From positions 17,920,001-17,980,000 of the forward strand of contig OX485803.1 of the NCBI GenBank assembly GCA_950295325.1: DNA of 60,000 nt. The letters run 5' to 3'. A model generated the notes under the pieces. The model worked only from the letters and a program-made list of their open reading frames with translations. It was not told the DNA's origin and did no database searches. A program made the translations under genes and the position numbers. Origin of the DNA: Polytrichum commune. Taxonomy: Eukaryota > Streptophyta > Polytrichopsida > Polytrichales > Polytrichaceae. This document shows, one piece after another, positions 11,344 to 25,805 of the stretch. Position 1 is the stretch's first letter. Every line of letters begins with the position of its first letter.

Positions 11344-14300
11344 TTATTTTGGTTCAACAGGCTTAGGTGCAAAAGTCCCAGTATAGTTGAATTGGGTGGA
11401 TGATGACTGAGAATTCATACCACTCAATTCCAAATCACTCCCAAATAATCTAGATGGCTGCGGTTTCGATTGTCTTGACACAGAACGAGATTCTATTCCG
11501 CGAAACTCAAAAGCTTTTGGTCCCACCAGAGTTTCTAATTGCTGCTCCACTTCCTTCATAGTTGGCCTCCCTGCTCCAGTTTCCTCCACACAAGAGAGAG
11601 CAAGATTCAAAAACTTCTCCACATCCTGCACAGGAGTGTCACGCAGAACTGGGTCGAGCATCTCCATGATGCCTTGCATACCACTTCTCTCAAAAGTAGA
11701 TCGAACCGTTCGAACAATGTGAGAGCCGCGCTGGATAGGTGGCATTTCAGTCAGGATTTCCAATAATACAACCCCAAAGCTGTACACATCACTCTTGAAT
11801 GATAGCTCACTTGTCATGTAATACTCTGGGTCAAGATAACCCTGCAAGGCCCACCCCACATGTTAGCTACTAAGGTAGACTGGTGGTAATCCAACGTAGC
11901 AATGATTTGCACACCTATATTTGAGTAGTGTGTGATTAGATGTGGATTAAAAACGGACACCAAAAAGATATGTGTTCAAAAGAGACTGGACTACACAAAT
12001 GCTCAAAATATGCTAACCATTCTAGGTTCAATGGTCAACATGATTGGGGACGTATGTGACCACTTAATGAACACGATAATCTTCACTTTGATAACACATG
12101 AGATATTCATGAGCTCCAAAAATCACGAGGCGAATAGCTATGGGCACGATATGTATTTGCTAATCGTATGGCAATAATTGTGCGTTTCGTATCCTCCAAG
12201 TAGGTGCAGAGAGAAATGCATTCGATTAACATGTGGACCTTAAACAAACATTTCTCTACATGAGACCCAACAACCACAACAATATATATATATGATGTCG
12301 GGGTCACATGTGTTCGAAATCATGTTCAAAACAGGGTTCGGTAGGCCAAGGTAAAAGAATTTTGGTCTTGACATGTGCCTAACCTTGGGGAGCTTGGTTT
12401 AAAGGTCGGTTTCTCTTTCAGGGATATATATGGAGGGAGCAATCTTGAAACCAAGCTCCCCCAAGGTTAAGCACATATCAAGACTGTAGTACTTCTACCT
12501 CGGCCCACCAAACCAAACTTACGTGTGGACAAAGAAGGAAGCCTATGCCTTAAATTCATCACAATGTGCTCCATCATGAGTGATTCCAAATTATGTATAG
12601 CATTGTTGCACTTGAATGGAGGATTGCAGAGACATACCATTGTTCCTTTGATTTGCGTCTGGAGCTTATCACCATTTTCAGGGACCAGCTGCGAGAGTCC
12701 AAAATCAGCTACCTTTGCAAGAAAATTGTCGTCCAGCAATATGTTGCATGCTTTGATATCCCTATGAATAATAGGAGGATGAGCATTTTCATGCAGGTAC
12801 GTCAAACCTCTTGCTGAATCCACGGCTATGTGAACCCTTTCATCCCAGGTCAATGCTCTTTGTAATTTAGTACCTGCACACCAAGTGCAACAAATTGCAT
12901 GAGAGCAGCATCAAACACAATAATGCGCAAATTGCTCTTTTGTCTCTGTTTGTAGACATCATGGGATGCATAGTGGAAGAGGATGATGCCCAAAGATACC
13001 AGGCAAGATGAAAGGGAAAGTACCGAGTACTTCAGCCATTTTGTGGTGCATGACAATGTTGCATTTGCATCATGACCTATGTGTAGTTATACTGTTTCCA
13101 ACTTCATTGATATGAAACTACTAGAACCCAAAAACTCCGAGATTCTATCGCTGTGAGAAGTGGGCTGATAATAACCATATGTGGAACGAAGAATACAACA
13201 GTATACAATGATTTGATGTATCCATCAAGCTCATACTGCCAGTCAGAATGTAAAAATCAAATACTACAATAACCATCTGATTTACTGTGGCCCACACTAT
13301 TCATCGTCAACCCACATTAATTGTCTTGAAATCACTGGGTGACAACAAGATGGGTTGTCGCATGAAAGCTGGTGCTACATGACAAATCACAAAGACCAAA
13401 CAAATTTTAATGCCACGTATTTAGTGTAGTCTTGCACAGGAGAAATATCAACACATAATTAGGAAAATGGTTAGGTTCTTACCACGGAGCAACTGAGTCA
13501 AGGTACCACCGGACATATACTCATACACAAGCATTTGCTCCCCATTCTCATAGCAGAAACCCACAAGTCCCACCAAGTTTCGATGGTGCACACGAGATAG
13601 GAGCTCTATTTCATTTTTAAATTCTTGGGCACCTTGCAGAGAGTCCTCTTGTGCCCTCTTCACTGCAAGTTTCTGACCTGTGCCTGGAACTATTCCTTTA
13701 TAAACCTGCCCAAGAAAATCCCATGACATCACTGTAAGTAATTTTCCGGTGGAGACTTTAGAGATCTTAATATAATCAAGGGAATACATAACTAAAAGTG
13801 TGAATTATAGTAACCAACAGTAGACAGCAGCCGAGCAAAGTTGAACCTGTCTACAGAAATCACTTCAACACAAGGACATCTGTTGAGATCATCCAAGCAT
13901 AACAGTTTTATTGATCACAAAGAGTCCTGAACTCACCCTGCCATAACCCCCAGCACCTATTTCATTGTCCTCATGGAAATCGTTTGTGAGCTTCCTGATC
14001 TCGTCAAAAGAGAACCACCGTGCTCCTTTGAGTTGAGGCGCCTCACCAGTGGCACCTCCAGTCATTCCCCATGAAGCTGAAAAGCCATGATCTCAGAAAG
14101 TTTAGTGAGCACTAACAACAATTCTGAAATGGCGTTCCTACTACAATCTGGATCCTTCAAGCACCAAACGGCATGCAATGAAGACTTTGGGCATCAATCC
14201 GTCCTTAGTAGCGTCCAGACTGTTAACAAACTAAATTAAGGAATGTTTAGGCTAAATTTGGTGGGATGTCATTTGCAATAACTCTGTCAACTTCTCTTGG

Positions 14301-17300
14301 ATCCTGAAGATTACGACATGCACTATGCCCTCCCAGAGATTTCTAGAACCGATTCGCTCAACATACATCACATTTGGCTAAGTCACCTGAATAATCATCA
14401 TAAGCAGTAGTATACCTGACATCTTCGAACATCATAACCTTTGGGTTTGGTGTGGATTTTGAAAGAAATCTCTGATTTGTAACACATATTTTTTAATGTA
14501 AATTATCTGAATGTATGTAAGTCGAAAATCTTCAAAGGCATACATCAATTCAAACACAATATTTGAAATGATGAGGAAATCTGTAAACGACCAACCTCTA
14601 TGAAAGGAATACCTTCTTAGGCTGGAAGTGATCCATTCAAAATTAATATTTGGAATGACAAAGCACTTTTACATGTCTATGTAAATGATTTTCATTTGAT
14701 AAATCCCAGTTTTTCTGTCCTGGAGTCCATGTGTATAGACTCCATAAAGCAGAGCATGTGGAGCTTGGAACTCCTTAAGGTACATTAATGTGAAGTTTTA
14801 AGTAAAAATGCAAATATCATTTCAATAGAACTGTACCTTCAATCACACATTTCAACGAACAAAGCTAAACTGTCTATGTCCTAAAACCTTTCGAGGTGCT
14901 TACCAAATGGTCTGCTCTGAAGTGCCTTGTCAGCCCTTCGTTTCTGCGTGATAGCAATGAAGACAAGTGTGCTGATGAGCACCAGAATGAAAAAGGCTCC
15001 AACTGTCACGCCAATAATGATCGCTTTTGTAGACCCTGTATTGCTTTGACCTGAAGAATTCAAGGAAAGATGATAAAATTACATTAGAGCTCTTAACTTA
15101 TTCAACAGTTGTCACATAGAGCACGGATCAGAGCAAGGAAAGATGGACTGAGTTAGTGCATGGAGTTGTATCCCAGTCTGGTCTTAAGCACAAGAACATA
15201 TATTTCCTCAAGTGCACTTTCAAGAGTTGATTTCACATGGTGATATAGATTTCTGGAGGTATCAACAACAATGTGACTACATGACAGTTTTCGTTTTACT
15301 TAATATGTATTGAATTGTGACAAAAGCAGCAAGCACCCAAGAGTTAGTAAACGTTCCATAGGAAGTTCAGACAGATTCAATGAGTGAGTCAGGGAAAAAA
15401 AGGTACCTGCAGGACCTCCAAAACTCAAGACCCTGTAGGGCTTAAAATTACTGTTATATTTCATCTTTTGCAAGGTGAATTCCTGCATAATGAAATCAGT
15501 AGTATTCTGATAGAAGCGATCACCACTCGCAGGAAAGATGTTCATTTCTACATCCACCCTTCCACCCCAGGAGAATCTAGCAAGTACTACCCATACACTG
15601 TCATTAGATAAGGGTGGTAAGGTATAATTAAGAAGATCTGGGTTCAGTTGGCCCAAAGTTTGATTCTTTAGTAAATCCCAGAGAGTGTTATTGTCAATAT
15701 TTGAAAATATTGGAGATCTTATCTCAAGAGTGACAATAAGGGGTACACTACAAGTGCAAGCTTGGGGGTTCATGCTCAACCCATTACTGCAAGAAAATCC
15801 ACATGCGTTTGAAGTGAGGGGTGAGTTCCACATAGTAGGGGCTTGGTTATTAGAAGTTTGAGTTCCACATAATCTGGCTGATGCTGTCACAATTGATGTG
15901 GGCAAGCAAATCGGGTTGCCTTCTAACCTACACAAAAACATCACACCAAGTGATTACTGAAAGTCAAGTTTCACAGATTATGTATCTGATTGCACACCGA
16001 TCACTCTTGTATTTCGTCAATAGGAAGTCCAAGAAGGTTCATCAGACTCATACCACATGTTCCACATATTCTCAGATTCTAGTTACAGACAATTGAGCAA
16101 ATGCAAGCATCAACCTCAAACTGGGATATGCAACTTACATTATGTTATACGTTAAAGATACATTGGAATCTGTTGAATTGATATTCATAATCTGATTGTA
16201 CTGTAACGAGACAGTTAGCTCATTTGTAGATAACCTTGCTGGGACTGTAAGGAATCCTGTAAGAGAGTTATTGCGCAGATACCTGCCACATGACAATCAT
16301 AAAGTCGTCATCCATCCAATCATAATGATTCTATCACGATCTACACTGCCAGATGGAAGGTCGACTGAGAACAAAGCTGGTCTGCTACTTGTATAATGAT
16401 CCATACAAGGCAGCCATGCTTATCACCAATTACCCTCTTATTCAAGATTGAGTACATGAAATCTATCATTTTAAAATGCCTCGACATGATCCTAGAGCCG
16501 TTGAGCCAATCAATCTTCAAAGGTCGTAGCATAGGCTTCATTGACCCCAATTGATGAAGGGCTAAAGTGGACAATTCCAAAAAGGGCACCAATTTTAGGG
16601 ATTGGCTAAAAGTATCATTCTGTGCCATTAAATTCGAGTAATATGACTTGAAAGCTCTGTTTGGGCCTCTCTTGCACATTTAGACGTTAATAATTAACTC
16701 TAAAAGAAGAAACAGCACTCGCTATCCATGTGACCTGCCTATGCTACATTTCTACTATTCAATGGTTGTGCATTAACAAGAATGGCCACCTTGAAAAATC
16801 AGTAGCAAACAAAATTTAAGGTGTAATAAAGTTCGATGTTACTTAGAAAATGGCCTCATGACATATCATTCACACTTACAAACTCTGGAGGCTGGGATAA
16901 CTAAGAACATCCATCGGCAGGACATTCGTCAGGTTGCCATTTTCAAACCATCTGCACGCCCACAAATACCAACCAGAGTAAAGACCAGTAAAAAGAAACA
17001 AGACACTTCACCTTAAAAGAAATTGCCTTAGGTTCTTCAGATAGCACGAAGTCAAGTAAATGGCTTGATAGTCAAAAGGATATTTCCACTTCCACATAAA
17101 TAATGAGTTACTTGCATCAACAACCAGCACAGAAATGTTGAAGCATGCCCACAAACACCAGTCTCGAAGTAAACAAAAGCTTACATTGTCTGGAGGTTGG
17201 TGGACAGATTCAACCAGGAAGGAAATACTTGAGGATCAAAAGGATTGTTACCGAAATCACTGTCAAAAGCACAATCCCCAATTCCACAACCAGGTCAGAT

Positions 17301-20300
17301 TTTGACTTGTGCAATGCAATTTATAGGAATTTATGATTATGCAAATTGGTTTATGATTTATGATTAGGAAAATTGAGACCCCTAGATTACTCCAGCTAGG
17401 ATGGACTCACAGTTCATATTTCTTGATAAGTACTCTAGGGAAACCCATAACTGTACACCGGTTGATTTGTGTAATCTTATCCTCTAGAGGACTCAGTGCA
17501 GGCATCAAAATCTTGGACATTAAACCCAACAGTATAGATTCTTGGACAGTGCAGACAATAACAGGAAATAATGCACAAACTAAGCGTGTAAAATTGCCAC
17601 AAAAGTAGCCAGTGTGGAACATAACACCAATATACTTGAACAAAAACTTTATGCACAGTAATTTTCTTACACATATTCAAGCTGATTCAGAGTTAGACTT
17701 GGCACAACACCTGTAAGCAAATTGTGATCAACACGTCTGTCCACAACAAGTAAACCAAGTCAAGCAAATGAAATCTCAATTCAAAAACTGCTCCACAAAT
17801 GAATAATTGGAACTTCAACTATGGACACAGCCAAGGAACTACATTGGCCATGAAACAAAACTTGAAAACCCATTGACCATTAAGGTTTCAACATCTTCTG
17901 TGGATTTAGTGACTCCTCTAATCAGTGTTAGGATTGTTGAAACCAAGACTCCCTCTCTATGTTAGCATTTGAAGAAAGCAACAAGTAGGAAATCTGGATA
18001 TTCCAAAAACATTGGCAGAATAGTCTTCAGAAGCATATACATGACCCTAAGATTATCAAACAATCTCCAAAATCCATGCAATGTCTCCCCATTTGAAAAA
18101 CAATTGAATTTTGGCTCAAAGCTGGACAACAAAATTCTTACATCTGATGTAAGCCTGAAAAGTTCCCCGAGACGTTCACAACAATGTTGTTCAGAGTAGA
18201 AGGAATTGAACCAGTCAGTTGATTGTACTGAAGACTCCTGTTACAGATACAAGCCAAGTCAAGCTTTGTCCACAAGCCAACAAACCAGTAAGCCACATGC
18301 TTATGCAAGGCTTTTTGCAAAAGAGAAGCAACCCAAAATGAGTTATGAACATCAGAGAATGAACGCCCCGGTAGGACCCCTTGAAATTGGAATATGCACA
18401 TAAAAGAGGACTTCGCATGATTTCCTTATGTCAGATACAAGCCTTCAATCACCACATCTCAAACTACTTACAGGATCTGAAGATTGGAAAGGTTTCCAAA
18501 CGTAGCTGGAATGGATCCTGTGAATGAATTAAAATCCAGCAGCCTGCAAAAAACATGTCAATGAAGATTAACTTCAAGTACATGTAGAGGAACAAAAAGC
18601 AAAGGACCTTCAGCAAGTCAATTGTCTAAGCTAACTTAAAACAAATACAAGGGCGTTTGGACAAACGTTTGTAGACTTCCATCTAGATGAGATCATGGAC
18701 TGCCACTCACATGGTCACCTTCTGGGGACCAGAATGGCTTTCTCAGAATATCTCTTCTTACCTTCTACTTCTACTTATTCACCAACTTGTGAATTAGTGC
18801 TTAAACTTTAATGCTTTCTTTTTGTTGTTACCTCCAGTGCCAGCTGATTCAACAACGGATTGGGTGATTGAAAATCCTCTGGTCCCAGAAGATAACAATG
18901 GAGACAAAAACTATGCTTAGCATTCCGATTTCATTGACAACTACTAGGAAAGACAGTTTGGCAAACACCCTGCAGCCAGAGGTACTGTGTGGGTGTGCTT
19001 CCAGTTCCACTGCCATCCCATCATCATAAATGTGCAATTTCTTGCAAATTCAAGAGTAGAACACTTCATGCTCTTGGTCCTCGCAAATATTTCCTGGGTT
19101 GTTTAAGCCATTTAAGCCTACGATCCTTTTCATACTACTTGAGCACAAGTTTTTTGATCCAAGATGTAGGATGATGAATGAACCCACAAGGACATATGTG
19201 ATAGGAATTTGAATTACATAAAACCCAACAAGTAAGGAGCAGATATCAGGGATATGATCTCACATGTGTAGACAATTCTTTGCACCACCAAGTTCAGGTG
19301 GTATTTGACCAGAGAAGGAGTTGTTGCTGAGATGACTGCAATTCACAGAATCAGTTTCAACATCCCAAGCGTGTTTCAAATCTCTAGCTGGTTAAAGTAT
19401 GAATTATAGATCCCACTTTCAATTTCCTACGAAGTGCCACCCTATAATACTATCCCATAGGATAAAAGCTTCCATCAATGAGTAGCAGAAAGCTCCTCTT
19501 GAGCTCAAAATTTGTGGGGATACTGATATTGTACACTAGAGGCATTGATACAAATGTTGTACAGCCAGACTAATCAGTATTCAGGAATTGTAAATAAAAA
19601 ATATGGATTTCTCCATTATGCTTGGAAATTGAAATACAAATAGCTGTCTAAGTCATAGAACAATTGAAGTACCCATTAGTTGAAAAGTTCAACTTACAAA
19701 TGCTGAATATTCGGCAGTGTATCCAAACCTAGATTGTCAGAACTGAGCGATGAAACTGGTAAAGATCCGTTTAAACTGTTGTAGGCAACATCTAACCAAA
19801 AAAGTTTGGAAAGTGCTCCAAGTGACGATGGAATAGGTCCCGTCAGCTTATTGTTATTTAGTGCTCTACAAAACAAAGGCCAAGCCACAAACAGTGTGTT
19901 AGCATTCATATGACTGAAGAAAAAGTGCAACATAGGCAAACAAAATACACGCATGACTGTCTATAAATGAAACAGCCAGGAGCTTAAATTACCCATTAGA
20001 GCTGGACAGATGATTTTCAACTATACAAATGTGACGTTCCAGCGTGCACTACATGTCCCACTCTCCAAAAACGTACCCTGGGACTTACAGGAATGTAAGA
20101 GACGAAATATTGCCAAGGGAACTTGGGATGGACCCTTCAAAGTTGCAAGACTGCAAACTTCTGTACAACAAAACCTTCACTCAGTTAGCAAGAACATGCT
20201 TGATATGTCTACTTTTGGGGAACAAGTGCCACAATAATGAGCTCTAATAATCAATAATCACATGCAACAATGAAGCTCATTCACGAATTACAGAACTGAT

Positions 20301-23300
20301 GATCAAAGAAATAACTACCTGAAATATAAATTCCAGAGGTTGGTTCTTGATAGCTCCATGAAGAGTATTTCAGAAAACACCATCAACTAAGGAACAGGGA
20401 TTCTCTAATGGAGGACTTCCAACATCCTATTCTAGTCCTACTTATAGAATAATATCCCAACCTACAACAAACAACCCTGGTCAAAGATTTGTGGGTTCAC
20501 CTCTCCATTTAGCAATTAAGATACAGTAAGCATAGAGGACGTGATTAGAATTACAAGAGCTTTACTGGTCTTATCATACTTACAAATATTGGAGATTGGT
20601 CAAAAACCCAAGCTCTGTCGGTAAAGTTCCACCTAAACCAGGATTGCTAGTAAGTTCCCTGCACATACAAGATTTCCTTCGGATAAGCAGATACTGACTT
20701 ATCTTCAAATAAGGAAGTGTCGATATGTAAACACGCAACCTAATAACAAAAGGTGATCAGGTCGCCCTCAAAGGGTGTGCTTACCACTGTATAAATTGCA
20801 GAAAATTCAACAAAAAGATACATTATCAAAGACAAAGTTCCATGATTACCAGGAAAAGTTTCTGATTTGGTAGTGCCATGCTTAGTTCCGATCCATAAAC
20901 ATGAACCTGCAACTGGCCTCATACTACTTAAAAGATTTTATTTTTTTATTGAAAAGCACTTTTCAGTCCAACTTGAAAACCCTTTGAGGTTGTGGTATAG
21001 TGGCAAAACACACTGCTGCAGACCCACAAGCCCTTCACCTTTCCCACTCGGCTTATAATTTGAACTATTTTTAGCCGGTTACTTTATTTCTGATAGAAAA
21101 TTTAGTTGAGGTCTAGCCAGATTACATATCGCATGTTGACCTTCACATTATGTGGAATGGTTGCACTTCCTAGACTAGCATTCCACACAAAAAATAAAAT
21201 TAAACTCTGTTTATCCCATTTGTTGTATTGCAAATCCTGAAAATACTTACAAAGTCTGAAGTGCTGACAATGATCCAATGTCTGCAGGGATATTCCCTTG
21301 GAGATTTTTATTCACCAGATTCCTGCACGAGCCACAGATAGCGCAAGAGCAAATACAATTACCACTGTCAGATTGACCATTCAGATCCCTAAGAACAAAA
21401 CCACCACATCAAGTGCAATTTCAGAATAAGAACTTAATTGGCATTCCTCCTGTCAGAACGTTTGCCAAGGCTATTACAATCAAAATGACCAGAAATGACA
21501 ATGTTCAGTACACATACAATCTGCGTCAACCACGTGGCAACACTTAGATCTTTCTAAGCATATGTTACTCGCAAGAATGGTTCAATGGAGTGCTCTAGCC
21601 GGTACTTTAGTAACTGGCACTTCACATTTATAATAGATTCTGAGCTTCAAGAACAAGACTTTGCTCAATATTGCTCTACACCTCGGACCTTAAAAATTCG
21701 GTTTTATTGAACTCCCTGTATATCTGCAAATCGTACTGGGAAGAAGAAAGCTTGCAGCAAGGAAGAGAAAAACATCGTCATGTTTGTCATTTGAACAAGT
21801 ATGTTAAAGAGGAAATGGGCATACAAGCTTATCACTCTGGTCTGAATATCACACGTAACATATGGCCAATTAACACAAGGATCTGTGTTGTTTGTCCAAG
21901 CAGATGTTTCTCCACCCCAGATTTGCTTCAGTTTGTTTAAAACTTGCACTGTTCCACCATAACACAAAGTTTCCCATCAGTTCAGATGTCCTTCCAAACA
22001 AAAATAGAACAAAATAGAAACAGATATTTCGAAACTATCAAACAATTGCAAATAAGGCTATGTTTATTTTTACGGAAATAGGGGCTGAAGAAGAATTCGA
22101 GAAATTTAACAACGCTTAGACCATTTTCCATCTTCGTTTCTAGAAAAAAATTCATATAGTCGTGTCCAGGGAGCCCTTAGAGTTCGCGCTTCAGGTGTGA
22201 TCAACTCTTGTACTTTCGCAAGTACAAGAGTAGAGGCAGGCAACTAATAACAAGAATTGGCCACAAATAAGCGAACGTACCTGACCACTCTACACGGCAT
22301 AGAATCAATTCGCAACTCTAGGACAAACCTGCACTCTAGACTTACAGTGTACCCACACTCCCTTACCTCTCGCTTACAAATATCGCCCAAAATGGTTGGC
22401 AACAGATTACATTCTTGGCCTCACAATAGAAGTATGAGAATTTGATTCGAGGAGATACAACCAAAACCTATCCCTTCCATAAGTGGCTGAGAATGTAGAT
22501 GTATAGACATATCCTGGCTTGTCCTCAAGAAAAGGTTGAGCTGAAGCAATAATGACATACTGAGGAAGATAACTTGCAAAGCGAATGAGAAGGTCAAACC
22601 ACTTTGGACAAGATGCAGTCCACATGCCTTGGAGTGCAAATGGTCACCGCACAGATTGTGCAATCCAGAATTTTAGGGTTGAAACAGGATTTTTTCCCGA
22701 CTACAGTTCTCACTCCCTCACATGGCAAATCCATGACACTGACTAACGCAACCGGAACTCTGTCCTAAAAATAGAGAAATGTTGGAAACCACAAGTAGGG
22801 CTGCAGTTTCAAGCACAGAGTGGATTTACACTAGGGTCCAAACCACTCCAAAATCGAGCGATCCTAGTGGTCAAGAGCAAAAATTGAACCCCAAGGAGCT
22901 TACACTTGGGTCCAGGTCCAAAGCATGAAAGAAAAAAAAGTGGCATTATTGTGATATCACTTTCCCCTGAAATCTCAGCAGTCCTCTGTCAAAACATTAG
23001 TTTTCTTAATTTGAAGGGGAGGTCACACAAGTTCAAAAACAAATGTTCCAAAACGGAGTTTGGTAAGCGAAGGTAAAAGAATTTCGACCTTGGCATGCGC
23101 CTAACTTCGAGGAGCTTGGTTTCAAGGTTGGTCCCTCTTGTCCGTTTTCAACTCCCATCCAAAATGACAGTTTTGCAAAGCTTAAAACCTCCATTTCCGA
23201 TTGAAATTGGACACGAACAGTTTTGACAAAAAAAAGAGGGACACTATCTTGAAACCATCCTCCTCGAAGTTAGGCCCATATCAAGGACGGAATTATTTTA

Positions 23301-23968
23301 CATTCACTTGCCAAACTCCGTTTTGAAACCAGTATTTTCAAGCGTGTATGGCCTCCCCTTCAGAAACCAATTTGCAAGTTTGCATCCAATCTTTAGTCCG
23401 AAAGTAGGCTCTAATTAAGTGGTGTTTTGGACCTCAAGTTTCTTGGACCCGGACCCCTAATGTAAGTGCACCCTTACTCATCATCCAGAAATGTTAGTTT
23501 GCCAAGACGCATTGTGTGCTTATATGACAATCAAGTCTGGGGTCGGCCAAAGCTTGATAACTGAAAGTGCGTACCTTACAGCCAACAAGTATTAAGTCTT
23601 AACCTCAACCCCGCAGTATTAAGTTTGAAGAGGAATATTTCTACGACTAGACCCTAGACTCAGAAAATCAAACTCCTGCGGTTTAGGGGTTCCGCATACC
23701 AATACACAATCAGGCCTCAAGTTAGACCAACAACAGTTTGGATGTAGACTTTGATAATGATTTGGGAAATGTCAAAAATTGGAAAACCACCAGCAGAAGA
23801 TTCAGGAACAACATGATGTTTGACACAATCACAAAAGAGATGGACAAAAAAAGGCTTACTATCTCCGACGTCAGTCACTGCCTCGACTGGCGACCAGAAT
23901 GAAGAACTCAAACATATCGTCATGGCTAAAAGCGACCATAGTTTCACATCCTCCGCCTCCATCTTCAT
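11344..23968 (-). CDS. LRR receptor-like kinase, subfamily VIII-1 (HPCA1-related), 19 exons, 993 aa
   Basis: A plasma-membrane receptor kinase. Coding exons in gene order: 23860-23968, 21825-21948, 21251-21322, 20584-20658, 20089-20160, 19698-19865, 19264-19335, 18472-18543, 18142-18237, 17671-17736, 17185-17259, 16880-16951, 16139-16282, 15407-15927, 14904-15050, 13937-14076, 13483-13705, 12638-12873, 11344-11841. They total 2982 nt, and every junction is in frame. Domains: signal peptide (about 1-30); LRR N-cap with [11 protein letters not shown]; about ten LRRs; a Cys-containing juxtamembrane region (ACGFSC and ACTC); a transmembrane helix near residues 590-612; and an RD kinase with [11 protein letters not shown] (669-679), catalytic Lys691 (LAVKRAQ), HRD (Asp788), DFG (Asp806) and GYLDPEYY. 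The tail ends [14 protein letters not shown], like other VIII-1 members. The Arabidopsis relative HPCA1 senses extracellular H2O2; the same ligand here is only inference. The start at 23968 gives the best signal peptide; an upstream in-frame ATG at 24022 is possible. Confidence 0.93.
11905..12235 (+). repeat. Dispersed repeat, copy 2 (in last intron of the receptor kinase)
   Basis: Second member of the family at 955-1275, same orientation, inside intron 11842-12637. It keeps the blocks CATTCTAGGTTCAATGGTCA and 'aatgaacacgataatcttca ctttgat', and a 'gcttgtaat/gctaatcgta' region before TGTGCGTTTCGTATCCTCCA. Divergence is moderate, suggesting an old insertion. Confidence 0.6.
12290..12520. repeat. 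Foldback/MITE copy A in receptor-kinase intron
   Basis: The left arm has TTCGGTAGGCCAAGGTAAAA, then TTGACATGTGCCTAACCTTG and GGGGAGCTTGGTTT. The right arm is its inverted match, AACCAAGCTCCCCCAAGGTT, with AGCACATATCAAGAC and CTACCTCGGCCCACCAAAC. The loop is about 40 bp. It belongs to the same family as 22895-23478. Confidence 0.75.
22895..23478. repeat. Foldback/MITE copy B in first intron of the receptor kinase
   Basis: The core arms (AAAACGGAGTTTGGTAAGCG to GAGGAGCTTGGTTTCAAGG at about 23045-23130, and inverted at about 23250-23325) match copy A. Outer arms extend the pairing: TTACACTTGGGTCCAGGTCC on the left against the reverse complement of GGACCCGGACCCCTAATGTAA on the right. The element lies wholly in the intron between exons 1 and 2. 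Confidence 0.75.
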
Positions 23969-24356
23969 ACTCCTTGGAACTGCACCCGATTCGGGCACTA
24001 CGAAACCACTAAGCCCTGCCACCTCAGCACTTCTAATTTGACAAAGATCTGGTCAGAGCTGCCTTTCAGATGTCTACTAGCTTCTACTGAAAGCTCCAGG
24101 ACCAAGAATCAGCTTCCTGCGAAGTATGCGGAAGAAAGTCCGCCCCAAGATCGCATTAGCGCAGTACTATTCCAATTCCAGCATTTCTTCAGTCAAAAAA
24201 ATAATTTCAAGAACTAGGTATTTCGAACACTATCGAGAAACGGTTCAAGACTTTCGTGCAGACTAACTTAGAGATCCTTCACAACACAGTTCCTGCACTC
24301 GAACTTCCAGCTAGGTTCAATCGGCTTCCCTCCTCTGCTCGGCAGTTATGCAATTC

Positions 24357-24950
24357 ACGAGTATTGCGTTAAAAGCATGAGGAAATCCTGGAGCAGGTTG
24401 TAAGACTTTCTTGAAGTCATCGATGATAGGAGAGGGACAAATTAGGTAGTATCAGGCTCTTGGTGAACATCAAGTGTCCCAACTACTCGTGGCTCATATG
24501 ACAGTTTCTTGATCTCCAGACTCGATCCAGTGAAGCTTGACAGCCATTAAAACACCATCACCAATGCCGGCCTTCCTATCCCGCTTTCCTATCCTTCCGT
24601 CTTCCTTGTTGCAACTGTCGGCCACTCCACTTTCAACTCGAATGACCTCCTATGCCACGAGAGTATTGCGTTAAAAAGCATGAGGAAATCCTGGAGCAGG
24701 TTGTAAGATTTTCTTGAAAGCCATCAATGGTAGGAGGGAGACAAATTAGGTAGCATCAGGCTCTTGGTGCACACCAAGAGTCTCGACTACTCGTGGCTAA
24801 TATGTTATCAAAGCTTCCTAATACAAACTCCGATCCAGTGCTGCTTGACAGCATGTCGACCTTCTTCACTCCAATCTCTACCACATTTGGCTTCCTGCCT
24901 TGCCCGCACACGGCTTCCCTATCCTTCCGTCTTCCAGCTTGCTCCGACGT
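24357..24950. repeat. Direct tandem duplication upstream of the receptor kinase
   Basis: The block beginning ACGAGTATTGCGTTAAAAGC at 24357 recurs at about 24658 with GCATGAGGAAATCCTGGAGC, AGGTTGTAAGA, GACAAATTAGGTAG and ACTACTCGTGGCT in the same order. The period is about 300 bp and identity is high. It lies 400-1000 bp upstream of the kinase start codon, so it may belong to the promoter region. Confidence 0.75.
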
Positions 24951-25805
24951 TGTCAGCCACTCGACTTTCACCTCTAAGTAATAAGTCACTGAACCTCCTA
25001 TAGCTTATGCCGAAGTTCCTTGAACTGCATACACACAAATTCTACAACAAGCCTACCCGGAGTCTGACCTCCCGACCTGTCCTTCTATAAGTTAGAAACT
25101 CTCCTCCGACCTCGGCCCGTCCTCGACCCACCCAAAAGTTTAAGTAGTTCAGAGCCGACTCACGCTCCTTACGTGTTCCAGCTTGCTACAACTTAACAAC
25201 ATTGTTCGGCCCACTCGATCGACTCTCTCGTCACCGTCTAGAGGCTCGTATGATATTGTTAATGAACTTCCACAAACCCTGTAACAAACCCTCCCCGAAG
25301 TCTACCTCCCTCTTTACAACCTCCTCAACTCAAGCAAGAAACGTGACCGTAGCTCCCTACTCTCGGCACACGTCCGGCGCAAGCTGAGGAGCACCCTGCA
25401 AAGAGTCTAAGTTATTAAACAACACTAGTCATCTGTGCTCCCATACCGCCGGACTGCTTCGGAGGCGCGGGAGCCTCATCGGCTGTTGAAAGTTGCGAAA
25501 ACTAATTTAGGAGATGCAAATCAAGTGACAAAAGCTTGGGGAAGCTGGTTGACTTGCAAGTTGCAGACAACCCCTGCAGCAAAGCGAGTCGAAGCTGCAC
25601 GGTGCACTATGTGACACTTCGGAGGGCTAAAAAAAGGACCGATAACGATGGCGACAGATTTTGCATTTCCGTCGCCGAGTGTGGAACAAGTAATTTTTAA
25701 GTTTTTAGTGAATGAAAGGTTTTTGGCCGCATCCGGACTTCGGAGGAGCACATTGATTTGGAGTTTTGGAGTTTGTGCACCTTTCTTTGGGTTATTACAG
25801 GGTCA

